Shown in pieces: positions 33,860-42,644 of a DNA stretch of 64,000 nucleotides. Each line of letters starts with the position of its first letter. The first letter of the stretch is position 1. The position numbers and the translations under genes are program-made. The DNA is from Lucinisca nassula (Eukaryota; Mollusca; Bivalvia; Lucinida; Lucinidae): the NCBI GenBank assembly GCA_963580285.1, contig OY757010.1, positions 223,281,234 through 223,345,233 on the forward strand, written 5' to 3'. The notes below the pieces were generated by a model. The model searched no databases, was not told the DNA's origin, and was given only the letters and a program-made list of their open reading frames with translations.

Positions 33860-34260
33860 AGAAATTTTAATGTTTGACATTCGGCAATGGCTGTGGCTAA
33901 ATGTATATATTCAGCAGGATAAGGGTTAAGACTTATTGGTTTTTCTGGGTTTCTTCTCTTTTTTTCCCGCCCATTTTTGTCCAGTTGTGAGGAAGGTTTC
34001 AAAATTTAAAAGGGTGGGCCCATAAAATCACGAGAAAAACACGCAAAAATCCGCCCAAATATTTTACTAACCGTCGAGTCAAGCAATTAAGTGACAAATA
34101 TATTTTTTCAGACTTTCAGTGGAATGCATACACCTTCAGGGGAGGCAACTCTTTCAAGCGTATTTTAGTCTCCCATGTCAATAAGGGTCAACTCCTAAAG
34201 GAAAGAATTTGCTCCTAAGGAGCAAATTCTTTCCTTAGGAGCAAATTCTTTCCTTTAAGA
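33860..34260. repeat. Duplicated segment (diverged copy at 36150-36500) with GCAAATTC palindrome
   Basis: The order TCAGCAGGATAAGGGTTAAG, then TTTTCTGGGTTTCTTCTCTT, then ACCGTCGAGTC and AAGCAATTAAGTGACAAATA is repeated at 36170-36420. At 34198-34236 the 19-bp arm AAGGAAAGAATTTGCTCCT forms a perfect palindrome with a 1-nt loop, and a third arm copy follows at 34237-34255. One arm is kept at 36475 and a reversed copy at 63155. Confidence 0.65.
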
Positions 34261-34427
34261 GTAGACCCCTTTTTCGTGGGACAAAGCTTATAGAAAAGCA
34301 AACAGGAAGTTCTGAAAGTTGTCCCCTTTTGAAAAATGTGGAAAATCTGCCAAGTCATTCCCATCAGATTTCATGTGACCAATAACATGTGACTTTAATT
34401 GACCAATATTTCTGCTTTTCTGTTAGA

Positions 34428-34729
34428 TTGTTTGTTTACTTGATTTGAGGTTTAACATCCCCATTAACATTATTTAGGTAATTTTGGAGACATTACTTCC
34501 ATTTTTGTGTGAAATTTTACCCGACATTTAGATAAAATGACATTTCAATCCCTGCCGCCCAGTTAAACCAATATGGTTTATATATGCTCGGCTGGTCCGA
34601 CTCGCCAGGGCAGGCTTTGGGAGTTTATGGCTAAAGTTAACAGACATCTGAAGCGTTGCATGTCCGACTCGCCAGGGCAGGCTTTGGGAGTTTATGGCTA
34701 AAGTTTACAGACATCTGAAGCGTTGCATG
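34428..34729 (-). mobile_element. ~300-bp SINE, copy 8 (diverged), with 67-bp tandem duplication
   Basis: ACTTGATTTGAGGTTTAACA marks the 3' end of an old antisense copy. Its other end runs into a unit beginning TCCGACTCGCCAGGGCAGGC that is duplicated in tandem with a 67-bp period (34596 and 34663). Confidence 0.65.
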
Positions 34730-35362
34730 CTGTGCCAGTATTATAGGCTGTTGTGTCAGGCAGCTTCATGAACATGTGTCTCGTAAGGATCCGAAAGACT
34801 TTGGGGCTTGAACCATATGTAATTCGGGTCATTTCTCCGGTCAGTCGCAATGGCGAACTTCCACATAAAAAGCTTGTTTTTTTTTTGTTTTTTTTCGAAT
34901 CAATTTTTAAAATTCAAACAAATGCATCTGATAAAATAAACTTCAGTCATGATTAGTTTGGTTATTCTATTTTTAAAGTTTAATAGCCAAAAATTGATTT
35001 TATTTGCCAGTTTAACTCATTTTGTTATTTGTTGATGGTATGGATAATGGTGTTGGATAGGGAATCGCAATATCGACGATTCTGTTTGTTTTTATCATAA
35101 TATAGGTAATGATCGCTTTCTTTAATTATGCCCCGACATTTTCTCAATAATCAAATTACCGATAATCCAAGTGTGTGTACAAAAATCCGGGAAGCAAAAC
35201 ATTCAATAAGTGTTAATCAGCCACATGCTTGATTTGTCACAGCACACCCGACTGGAAACTTTACACAAAATCTGGCTTAAAAATACGCCGGATCCGGCAT
35301 TTCCCATCATTGATGCTTCCCAACACTGTGAATATAAGTAAGCCTGCACATCTTCATAGTCT
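34730..35362. other. Gene-free stretch, no recognised element
   Basis: The sequence is AT-rich and mostly unique in the window. There are T-runs at 34876-34892 and no ORF with a family signature. Confidence 0.4.
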
Positions 35363-35680
35363 ACCGGTCCCGATAGCTCAGTTGGTAGAGTGTCCGCTCC
35401 GGGGAACGAGAGGTCACGGGTTCGATCCCGGGCCGCGACATACCAAAGTCTTTAAAAATGGTACTAGCTGCTCCTCGCTTGGCACTCAGATTTACGAGGT
35501 AGACCTAGGACTGGTCGACCCAGTGTCAGGATAATGTGACTGGGTGTGGTATCATGTAATGTGTCTGGGACATGATACTTCAGTGAGGCAGCACTAATAA
35601 AGTGAGCATTGAGCTCCCTGTCGCAACCAGACACCGTCGTGATATGACTGAAAAATTGTTGAAAGTGACGTTAAACCCTA

Positions 35681-35726
<46 letters not shown>
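35363..35726 (+). mobile_element. tRNA-derived SINE with (CA)n tail and 15-bp target duplication
   Basis: The head CCCGATAGCTCAGTTGGTAG has a perfect box A, and GGGTTCGATCCCGG a perfect box B. The conserved 3' domain contains GATATGACTGAAAAATTGTT and GACGTTAAACCC, then a (CA)n run (35688-35729). ACATCTTCATAGTCT is duplicated at 35348-35362 and 35727-35741. The 101-residue ORF here is the SINE read through. Confidence 0.92.
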
Positions 35727-35730
<4 letters not shown>

Positions 35731-35831
35731 CTTCATAGTCTCGTAGTTGATACGAACCATAAAAAAACACACCTTTTTTAATTTTGACCCCTACCACTCA
35801 ACGTTGGAACTTCCTACTGTTTCTGTGAATA

Positions 35832-36142
35832 GCCCCGCCCATCATGGCTTGCAGAAATAGACTGGGCTGCATGATGTTTCCACGCAGAGCTGACCGAACA
35901 CGAGTACTGGTAAACAGCTTAGAGGTTCTGAGCCTGCCTAGGAAATGTGTTGCGAGTCAGACCGTCCATATATATAAACCCTATAGGTTTCATTGGGCGA
36001 CAGGGCTTGAGATGTCATTTCATCTCAATTTCTGGTAAAAGTCCCACGAAATTGGAAGTGACGTCTCCAAAATGACCTATAGTGTTGCGGCACCCGCCCA
36101 TTGGGGCTTGAAGAAATACATGGGCTGCATGATGCTTTGATA
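35832..36142 (+). mobile_element. ~300-bp SINE, copies 9 and 9b
   Basis: One copy (35832-36090) starts GCCCCGCCCATCATGGCTTG and lacks the last TTAAACC segment. It is followed at once by a second 5' fragment (36091-36142) starting at GCACCCGCCCATTGGGGCTT. Confidence 0.7.
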
Positions 36143-36345
36143 GTCAACAATGGGTGTGGCTAAATTAATTTATTCAGCAGGATAAGGGTTAAGTCTCCTA
36201 AACGAGACATTAGTTTTTCTGGGTTTCTTCTCTTTTTTCCGCCCAATTTTTGTCCCGATTAGTTCTCAGTAACCACTAGACAGATACGAAAATGAAGTTG
36301 TGCAGGAAGATTTCAAAATTTAAAGGTGTGGACCCAACAGGTCTC

Positions 36346-36376
36346 CTGGGTGGGGGGGGGGGGGGGTGGGGGGGAC
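36346..36376 (+). repeat. G-run, potential G-quadruplex
   Basis: Three G-runs of 3, 15 and 7 bases are separated by single T residues. The segment lies inside the copy of the 33860 duplication, which has no such run, so the expansion is local. Confidence 0.6.
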
Positions 36377-36526
36377 GCAAAAATCAGTAACCGTCGAGTC
36401 GAGCAATTAAGTGACAAATATTTTTTTATTTATTTATTTTCTGATTTTTTTTTATTTATTTATTTTCTTTTCTTAAAGGAAAGAATTTGCTCCTCTCCAA
36501 TTCATTCTTTCTACTATTTCTATCTA

Positions 36527-36838
36527 TATCGGTCGAATCAACATTGGAGCGTTTTCAATTCTAGTGTGATCGGTCATCGCCGATCCAGGTTTGCAGGATG
36601 AAAACATAAAATCATGTAACAACGAAGAGATCTTTAACCTGCAAAGAATGAGCCTCCCTGCACGTGCAGGGGGTCCCCAGTTAACGTCCCGATGCGGAGG
36701 ACGATGCACTTTGTGGCATTCACCCGGAGCATGTTCGGACATCGCAGTTTTATTACCGCTGCCGGGAATCAAACCGGGGGCCTCTAGCATCACAGGCAGG
36801 TGCACTATACCATTGAGCTACCACGCTTGATTCAATGT
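36527..36838 (-). mobile_element. tRNA-headed SINE (GTGGTAGCTCAATGG family), copy 2
   Basis: Read on the minus strand, a head with GTAGCTCAATGGTATAG and a box B-like GGTTTGATTCCCGG leads to GTCCGAACATGCTCCGGGTG. It matches the 4966 copy along its length, including the AATCAACATTGGAGCGTTTT end. Confidence 0.7.
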
Positions 36839-36839
36839 C

Positions 36840-37480
36840 GAGTGCCGGCTGGGCCACTTTAATACATGTATATACAGGGGTTCACCATTGTTCTTTCTTG
36901 TTTCTGCTACAGCCTCGAGGTTTTAACGAGTATCCACAGTCTGTTTTGAGGAGAATATATATTCGCTTGTGGGTACTGCTGGTAAGAAACGCCTCGAGGT
37001 TTTGTTTGTTTTGTTTGATTTGAGGTTTAACGTCCCCGTCAACACTTTATAGGTCATTTTGGAGACGTTGCTTCCAATTTTGTGGGACTTTTACCCAACA
37101 TTGAGATGAAATGACATCTCAAGCCCTGTCGCCACCTAGAGGTTTTAACGAGTATCCACAATCTCTGTTTTGAGCAGACTATAGATTGTGGGTACTGCTG
37201 GTTAGAACCGCTTCGAGGTTTTAACGAGTATCCACAATCTTCTTTTGAGCAGTATTACAAATCGATTGTAACATTAACTGACAGCGCTATTGTCCCGCCC
37301 ACGCTTAAAACGTCCAAAGACGGTTGTCAATCATCTCAAATACCGGTTCAGAAGCACATGATGGAAAGTTCAAAACGGTGCAACAAAGCTTTCGGCACGT
37401 ATTTGATATTCGTCTCAAACAACATCAAAAGTACGTTTGGTAGAAGACAGATTGCTAACTTGCCGATTGCGCTGTTGTAA
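36840..37480 (-). repeat. Composite dispersed repeat, inverted copy of 4085-4965, with nested SINE
   Basis: The GAGTATCCACAATCT and GGGTACTGCTGGTTAGAACC modules and the AACATCAAAAGTACGTTTGG end match the 4-kb copy in reverse. A 5'-truncated 300-bp SINE (37004-37133, minus) is inserted at a CCTCGAGGTTTT / CCTAGAGGTTTT duplication. Confidence 0.65.
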
Positions 37481-37754
37481 TGCCCTTCCGCTATTCTCCA
37501 AATAGGCGGGGGCATAATAATTTGATACCAAACTTACCACAATATATATCTTACTTTTAACAAGAGATGAAATATAAAATCTTTGGATCGGCATTTTTGG
37601 CTGGACGCGGCCTTGGCTTTTATACCCGACCTCCTTTCTTGAAGATCTGTTCGTTTGTATTTGATTTTATGTCCCAGTCAACACTATTTATGTCATTTTT
37701 GAGCCAGTCAGTTCGACTATCCACACTTTTCCTGGGCAAGCTTATACATTTTGT

Positions 37755-38046
37755 ATGTTTGATTTGAGGTTTAACCTCCCTGTCAACACTGTAAAGGTCA
37801 TTTTGGATATGTTGCTTCCAATTTAATGGGACTTTTACCCAACATTGAGATGAAATGACATCTCAAGCCCTACCGTCCAATGAAACCAATAGGGTTTATA
37901 AGTTTATAAGTCTGATGCCCACCGCTTTGCCTGGACAGGCTTAGATCCTCTAAGCTGTTTACCAGTACTCTTGTGCGGGTGGGTTTCAGCTCTGCATGGA
38001 AGCATCATGCAGCCCATCTATTTCTTCCAGCCCCGATGGGTGGGGG
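37755..38046 (-). mobile_element. ~300-bp SINE, copy 11
   Basis: This antisense copy runs from TTTGATTTGAGGTTTAACCT to CCCGATGGGTGGGGGT, nearly full length with scattered substitutions. Confidence 0.75.
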
Positions 38047-38370
38047 TAAACTTGTACGTAAGCGGTTAACTGGTACACTGCTTATTCTTTTCACCAGAAA
38101 CTGACAACTGGCCTTCTTGAGTCCATGGTAGGGACAGAGTGACGTCAGAAAAGATTTCACGATCAATCTCCATGAACGAATGTTGCTGACCCCGCCCCGA
38201 TGGGCGGGGGGCAAGCTTGTACGTAAGCGGGTAACCGGTTCAGTGCACATTCTTTCACCAGAAACTGACAACTGGCCTTCTTGAGTCCACGGTAGGGACA
38301 GAGTGACCGCAGAAAAGATTTCGTAATCAATCTCCACGGACGAATGTTGCTGACCCCGCCAGGTATTGAA
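38046..38370. repeat. 164-bp tandem duplication
   Basis: Two units begin CTTGTACGTAAGCGG (about 38050 and 38215). They share CCAGAAACTGACAACTGGCC and GACGAATGTTGCTGACCCCG-like ends. Weaker relatives occur near 6840, 19005 and 60255. The 110- and 87-residue ORFs on the minus strand are readings of this repeat. Confidence 0.65.
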
Positions 38371-38523
38371 CCCACATCCTGATACATCAGAATCAGAATT
38401 GTTACTGGTGACACGTCAAATGACATTCATACACCAGGACCTGTGACATATTGTGACTGAGCTACCGAGGCCAGCTCTTTTTTTATGAAGAGTGGCCAAA
38501 TTCTTTGGGGATTTCTTTCTATC

Positions 38524-38529
38524 TAAAGT
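38524..38529. repeat. Candidate Polinton target-site duplication, left
   Basis: TAAAGT here and at 55173-55178 flank the element. Polintons make 6-bp duplications. The AT repeat at the tip makes the exact border uncertain by one base. Confidence 0.6.
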
Positions 38530-38944
38530 ATATATATTATAAAATGCTGTTTCTGGGATATAGTGGAATATAGTCCAGCCCTGGCAGTCCTCAGACTGCT
38601 TTTTATATATGCTTTGCACAAAGCATATTCTGATTTGGAAATTCTGGATATATTCTTGTCTAAAAGTTCTCTGGTGGGGTTTTCCCATAGTACTATTACG
38701 CTGTAGTACTATTACGCTGTACTACTATTACGCTGTAATAGTATTACAGTGTAATTACAGTGTAATACTATCATCCTGAAATATTATTACTTTATAATAC
38801 TATTACGCCATAATACTATTACGCTGTAATATTATTACGCTGTAATACTATTACGCCGTAATACTATTACGCTGTAATACTATTACATTGTAATACTATT
38901 ACAACGTAATACTATTACGCTGTAATACTATTACGTTGTAATGC
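38529..38944 (+). repeat. Polinton left terminal inverted repeat (416 bp)
   Basis: It matches 54759-55174 in reverse complement with three mismatches seen by eye (about 99%) and no indel. The outer 160 bp are unique sequence. From about 38688 inward it is a 16-bp minisatellite of the form GTAATACTATTACGCT. A 90-residue ORF crossing it is repeat sequence shared by both ends, not a supported gene. Confidence 0.93.
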
Positions 38945-39059
38945 TATTATGCTGCCTTTCTATTAAGGGTTTACCATAGTACTATTACCCTGTAATAATA
39001 TCATACTGTAATGCTATATTGCACAAAAATCAGACTGTCATTAGAAACATATTTACCAT
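38945..39059. repeat. Degenerate extra terminus-like segment inside the left TIR
   Basis: GGTTTACCATAGTACTATTA followed by diverged 16-bp units resembles the unique/minisatellite junction of the TIR itself (38678-38700). It looks like an older, decayed copy of the terminus. It has no partner at the right end. Confidence 0.5.
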
Positions 39060-39632
39060 TCACCATTTTTCTTCCTTGCAAATTTCTTCTATAATCTTCA
39101 TATTTTTCATTATTAATCCAAGGTCAGTTGCGCACTTCTGTAAATTTGGATATTTCTCTACAAGTTTAAACAGTCTCACAAGGGCATAACAATATGAAAC
39201 GGAATATTTTATTCCTCTCTGAGTTAAAAACACGCCTATGTTTCCACTTTTAATTTCTTTCAGATGATGAATCACTTTACCCACCAATGCAGATTTGTAA
39301 ATTATATCTCGTTTATTACTTTGAATGGCCAGTTCTAATAAACGAATTGTTTCTACACAATTATCCTCTGTTGATATATTAATGCTTATCTCTCCTTCAA
39401 TGCGTCTTTCTTCTGAAAATGAGTTTAACAACTTTGTTTTGATATTAGCTTTTATCACGCTCCGCGTCCGTTTCAGGCTTGGTCTTTGTTGCTGCTGTTT
39501 TTGTTGCTGCTGTTGCTGCTGCTGCTGTTGTTGTTCTTGATATTTCATAAACCACATTCGTATATTCTCATCACTTGGATATGTTGTAGTGAGATAGTTA
39601 TAAAGTTCTTCCAGTAGAGATTGTTCAGCCAT
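39060..39632 (-). CDS. Polinton paralogue A, unknown function, poly-Q
   Basis: The 190-residue protein starts MAEQSLLEELYNYL and has a long Gln tract at about residues 32-49. A conserved block follows (LKRTRSVIK, then LLNSFSEERR, then NCVETIRLLELAIQSNKRDI). The C-terminal half is helical and Lys/Tyr-rich, with YSVSYCYALVRLFKLVEKYP. Relatives lie at 39851 and 54560. I recognise no enzyme motif. It is transcribed toward the left TIR, and the sequence before its ATG carries a motif (CAAAGTG, then ACGCC) shared with paralogue B. Position and promoter type suggest an early or regulatory role; this is inference. Confidence 0.8.
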   Translation of the reverse strand: MAEQSLLEELYNYLTTTYPSDENIRMWFMKYQEQQQQQQQQQQQKQQQQRPSLKRTRSVIKANIKTKLLNSFSEERRIEGEISINISTEDNCVETIRLLELAIQSNKRDIIYKSALVGKVIHHLKEIKSGNIGVFLTQRGIKYSVSYCYALVRLFKLVEKYPNLQKCATDLGLIMKNMKIIEEICKEEKW

Positions 39633-39638
39633 TGCAAG

Positions 39639-39703
39639 GAAGGCGTTTTACACTTTGAATCATTCACAGTATGTACTACGCGAAGGGGGCGTTTTGCACT
39701 TTG
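39639..39703 (-). promoter_or_regulatory. Upstream motif pair of paralogue A
   Basis: On the coding strand CAAAGTGTAAAACGCCTT (about 39640-39657) and CAAAGTGCAAAACGCCCCCT (about 39683-39703) lie just before the ATG. A related CAAAGTGCACATGATACGCC precedes paralogue B (40201-40223). No other gene in the element has it. A TATCAGCTGATA palindrome lies slightly further upstream. Confidence 0.5.
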
Positions 39704-39850
39704 TGCTGATATCTACTTTATCAGCTGATAAATGGTCACCGCCTTGGCGGAAACGACCGAATACTAACGAAGTATTTATAGAATGGCAGGTCAAAAATTA
39801 GACTGTGGCCATTTATAAATACAAATTTATTGAATAACATCGCGTATCTT

Positions 39851-40192
39851 TTATCTTTTTTTTTTTTGAATGGCACTCAGTGCTAGTGCCTTTCCCTTTT
39901 TTACTAAGTAAATCCAATTTTCTAAGACTTTTATACTTTTTACACAATTATCGACGGAATCTACTCCCGGTAATTCACCACGTATTCCTTCATAATTTTC
40001 AGAGTATGATTCTAACAAGCGGTCTTTTAGTTCACTTTTTATAACACTGCGGGTTCTCTTCAAGATGGGTCGCTTTTTGAAGAATTCACTTTCATAATTT
40101 TGTTTCCACTTTTCTATAAATTCGTCCTTAGGAAGTACTTTATCCAGATAATCGCACAATTCTTTAACACAATTGTCTCTTTTTTCCGCCAT
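39851..40192 (-). CDS. Polinton paralogue B, short form
   Basis: The start MAEKRDNCVKEL (40192) is preferred over the upstream GTG because it aligns with MAEQ of paralogue A. The resulting 113-residue protein shares ILKRTRSVIKSELKDRLLES, SENYEG and DNCVKSIKVLE with A. It stops in a KKKR tail where A continues for about 85 more residues, so it lacks the C-terminal domain. The stop follows an A-rich run, so a frameshift truncation is possible, though an AATAAA just downstream fits a real 3' end. Function unknown. Confidence 0.7.
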   Translation of the reverse strand: MAEKRDNCVKELCDYLDKVLPKDEFIEKWKQNYESEFFKKRPILKRTRSVIKSELKDRLLESYSENYEGIRGELPGVDSVDNCVKSIKVLENWIYLVKKGKALALSAIQKKKR

Positions 40193-40811
40193 CACAAAAA
40201 AGGGGCGTATCATGTGCACTTTGTATCAAGGTGTGATGCGTCTCAGTCAGTGTTCAGATAACAATAATTAGAGGTGATATTAAAAATCTGCTCCGACAAA
40301 AGTCGCGGATAGACACTATATAGAAACATATTAAAAAGAATTTTGAAAATTCCACTTTGGGGCAAAAACTTTAACCCCTCCTGAAAGTGCCTTTACATAA
40401 TCCAATGACCACCAGATTTTGCACATATAACAAGACTTTAAGGCTGTATAACATATTAAAATTCCAAGTTCCTATGACAACTTTTGGAATTTCTGAAAGT
40501 CTTTGAGTCTTCCTAAAAGTGGAATCCCATCAACCGATTAGTCTCAGATTTTGCATATGTATTTGGGTTGCATATATACATATTATCACAAAATTTCAAA
40601 GTTCTAGCATCATTTTGGAATTTCCTGCAAGTCTTTGAATATAACATTGGTTCAACTAATTACCACCAAACTTTGTACATATGTTTCAACATACAAAATG
40701 CACATTCTTATAAAATTTCAACATTGTAGGTCGGAAGTGAAGCAAAAAAAAAATATTAACTTTCATATTTTGGTGGTGGGTCATTTACTATTGTAATTTT
40801 ATTGAATAAAA
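40193..40811. other. Polinton non-coding segment with degenerate ~120-bp repeats
   Basis: No ORF is present. Between about 40400 and 40730 three imperfect units share ACCA.ATTTTGCACATAT-like, TTCAAAGTTCTA-like and TTTTGGAATTTC-AAGTCTTTGA blocks. It could be spacer, a replication-related region or decayed host repeat. The upstream motif of paralogue B lies at 40201-40223. Confidence 0.5.
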
Positions 40812-41387
40812 TCAAGCATTTTCTATCTTTTTTTTCATTTCATTCTTTGCTTGAGCCTTGCCTTCCTCAATAAGTTTCTTTCTCTCACTTTCACTCAATC
40901 CTGTTTGTTTTGAATGTATATTGTCTTTGAGTTTATTATATTTGTCCAACTCATCCAACACAAGTTTAAATTCATTCTCAGATATCTGTCCGTCTGTCAA
41001 AGCCTTAGAAATCAAATCCTTTATACTATTCAACTTACTATCAGCAATAGTTTTAATCTCATAATGTTTCTGTGCTTTTGAAGTCATTTTACGCCTAATT
41101 AGTTTAACACACACACCCAAACTCCCACACACAACAGCACCAATCTCTAAAGGCAACATAATTGGAACAGTTAATCCAACACCTGCCAAAATAACACTTG
41201 TTGATATCAAACCAGTATCAACTCCATCAGTAATATTTATTCCACGTTTGTATTTTTTGTATAATGCTTTTCTCACATCTCTCTCATTAATTAACGTCTT
41301 CTCTATCTCAGATATCTTTTGTAATCTATAATTTTGCCCATCTTCAATAGGCAACTCTGGATATAGCGGTGCATTAGGTTGTTTCAT
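40812..41387 (-). CDS. Polinton conserved membrane protein
   Basis: The start MKQPNAPLYPEL (41387) is preferred over an upstream ATG because the ATG follows an A-run, as in other genes of the element. This gives 191 residues. Order: a Pro-rich N-terminus, a charged helix (RLQKISEIEKTLINERDVRK), a KKYKRGINITDGVDTG turn, one or two hydrophobic Gly-rich segments (residues about 58-96), then a Lys-rich helical tail with SKALTDGQISENEF. I recall proteins of this design in other animal Polintons, without known function. A virion membrane or core role is possible. It is the last of three leftward genes with 41416 and 41984. Confidence 0.75.
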   Translation of the reverse strand: MKQPNAPLYPELPIEDGQNYRLQKISEIEKTLINERDVRKALYKKYKRGINITDGVDTGLISTSVILAGVGLTVPIMLPLEIGAVVCGSLGVCVKLIRRKMTSKAQKHYEIKTIADSKLNSIKDLISKALTDGQISENEFKLVLDELDKYNKLKDNIHSKQTGLSESERKKLIEEGKAQAKNEMKKKIENA

Positions 41388-41415
41388 TTTTTTTTCTTGA
41401 TAACATATATTTTTT

Positions 41416-41970
41416 TTATTCAATAAATAATTCAATTATCATCGAAGCCACAGTATTAACACATGTAGCATTATTAGTCTGACAAACAAAATCAATTGCA
41501 TCACCAGCCTCAACCTTTAACGGTGTAGCAAAGTTATCGTGTTTTCTTAAAATATTATTCAATGATATATCATATCCTGCTTGTGGATTTCCATTAATTG
41601 CAATCGCCACAGACACATCGCCTTTTATTCTTTTACTCGACAGTCCAACACCTATTATCTGGCCAGGAAAGTTCATCACATATCCAACACCTACTTCTCT
41701 ACCACCATTTCCAAAGCCAAACACTTCATTCTTCTGTAAGGAACCTTTACTCTCCGCACAAATGCTTATCATTTTTCTGTCTGACATATTATCAACCTTA
41801 TTATATAATAATCGATGATTGAGATACATATCCCGAAATCTATCTTGAAGTCCTGTATGTCTATCATTCAATGTATTTATTTGTGTAAATGCTTGACTTC
41901 TCATATTAAATATTTCTTGTTTCAGCCCCAATGCATCTACGTGTTTTCTCTTAGCACCAAATATACTCAT
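41416..41970 (-). CDS. Polinton putative trimeric fibre/spike-like protein
   Basis: This 184-residue protein begins MSIFGAKRKHVDALGLKQEI. A helical, possibly coiled-coil stalk (residues about 15-70) is followed by a beta-rich domain with alternating hydrophobics and Asn/Gly turns: GGREVGVGYVMNFPGQIIGV, VSVAIAINGNPQAGYD, TPLKVEAGDAIDFVCQTNNA and SMIIELFIE. This layout is like the C-terminal heads of trimeric viral or phage fibres. The assignment rests on pattern, not on a recognised family. It lies between the penton gene and the membrane protein, in a virion-gene cluster. Confidence 0.55.
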   Translation of the reverse strand: MSIFGAKRKHVDALGLKQEIFNMRSQAFTQINTLNDRHTGLQDRFRDMYLNHRLLYNKVDNMSDRKMISICAESKGSLQKNEVFGFGNGGREVGVGYVMNFPGQIIGVGLSSKRIKGDVSVAIAINGNPQAGYDISLNNILRKHDNFATPLKVEAGDAIDFVCQTNNATCVNTVASMIIELFIE

Positions 41971-41983
41971 TTTTTTATTATAA

Positions 41984-42613
41984 TTATATAATTTCCAAAA
42001 CGCAATTAATTGGTAGATGATTAATTACCTTGTTGTTATTTTCATCCCTGATTTCTAATTTCAATTCTGCTATAGCATCATTCACCAAACACTTATATTC
42101 TGGATGCTCAAATCTCACTGTTGTTATCTCTCCAAACTCTTTATTTTCCACTGGAACAACAGCCAACACAGTACTCGGCATACCATCTAAATAATTATTT
42201 GAAGTATTAATCTGTTCCAAATGAACATACAATGATTTATAAACAGCAAAATCTACAGCTCTCTCACCATAATGAGTTTCATTAACAGCAAACTTTTGCT
42301 TATTTCCAAACCCCAACATTTGTTTTAAGCCCTTGCTTATCTTCAATTCATCCGGTGTAATTAAAGAAGCAATTCCATTTGTTTCATTTACAGATAATGT
42401 AATATTATTACTTTGAAATAAATCTGCTATTTGTTGGAAACTATAATAACCATCTATAATCTTATGAGGTCTCTCTCCAGTCTTCTGCAAATATTCATCA
42501 ACAACATTATACCATCCAACACCATATGTTATAGATTTCAAACCAATACGTTTATTCCCATCTCTGTTATCAATGTATTGTTGCAAGTTTATATTCGAAA
42601 TTGTATGATACAT
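41984..42613 (-). CDS. Polinton minor capsid (penton-type) protein
   Basis: The 209-residue protein has the layout of the Polinton minor capsid protein, predicted in the family to be a single jelly roll forming the vertices. Blocks are RIGLKSITYGVGWYNV, SLYVHLEQINTSNNYLDGMP, STVLAVVPV and VRFEHPEYKCLV, and it ends INCVLEII. Length is normal for the family. It is divergent from the gene at 42645 with 31 bp between the start codons, all A/T-rich, so the two probably share a bidirectional promoter. Identity comes from recalled family conservation and cannot be tested here. Confidence 0.8.
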   Translation of the reverse strand: MYHTISNINLQQYIDNRDGNKRIGLKSITYGVGWYNVVDEYLQKTGERPHKIIDGYYSFQQIADLFQSNNITLSVNETNGIASLITPDELKISKGLKQMLGFGNKQKFAVNETHYGERAVDFAVYKSLYVHLEQINTSNNYLDGMPSTVLAVVPVENKEFGEITTVRFEHPEYKCLVNDAIAELKLEIRDENNNKVINHLPINCVLEII

Positions 42614-42644
42614 TTTTATTTTTTATATATAATCAATAATAAAA
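42614..42644. promoter_or_regulatory. AT-rich bidirectional spacer (penton / 442-residue protein)
   Basis: The 31-bp spacer is almost pure A/T, and each ATG is preceded by TAAAA. Similar spacers lie between 45291/45337, 49455/49494 and 54162/54215. Confidence 0.5.

Noticed and set aside
35365..35440. tRNA gene
   Set aside because: It is the head of a SINE with a defined body, tail and target duplication.
38416..38688. Protein shared by both element ends (MGKPHQRTFRQ frame)
   Set aside because: The frames lie in the TIR unique part and continue into unrelated host flanks; no start-leader motif.
39325..39540. Cys-rich plus-strand ORF
   Set aside because: It is antisense of the poly-Gln tract of paralogue A.
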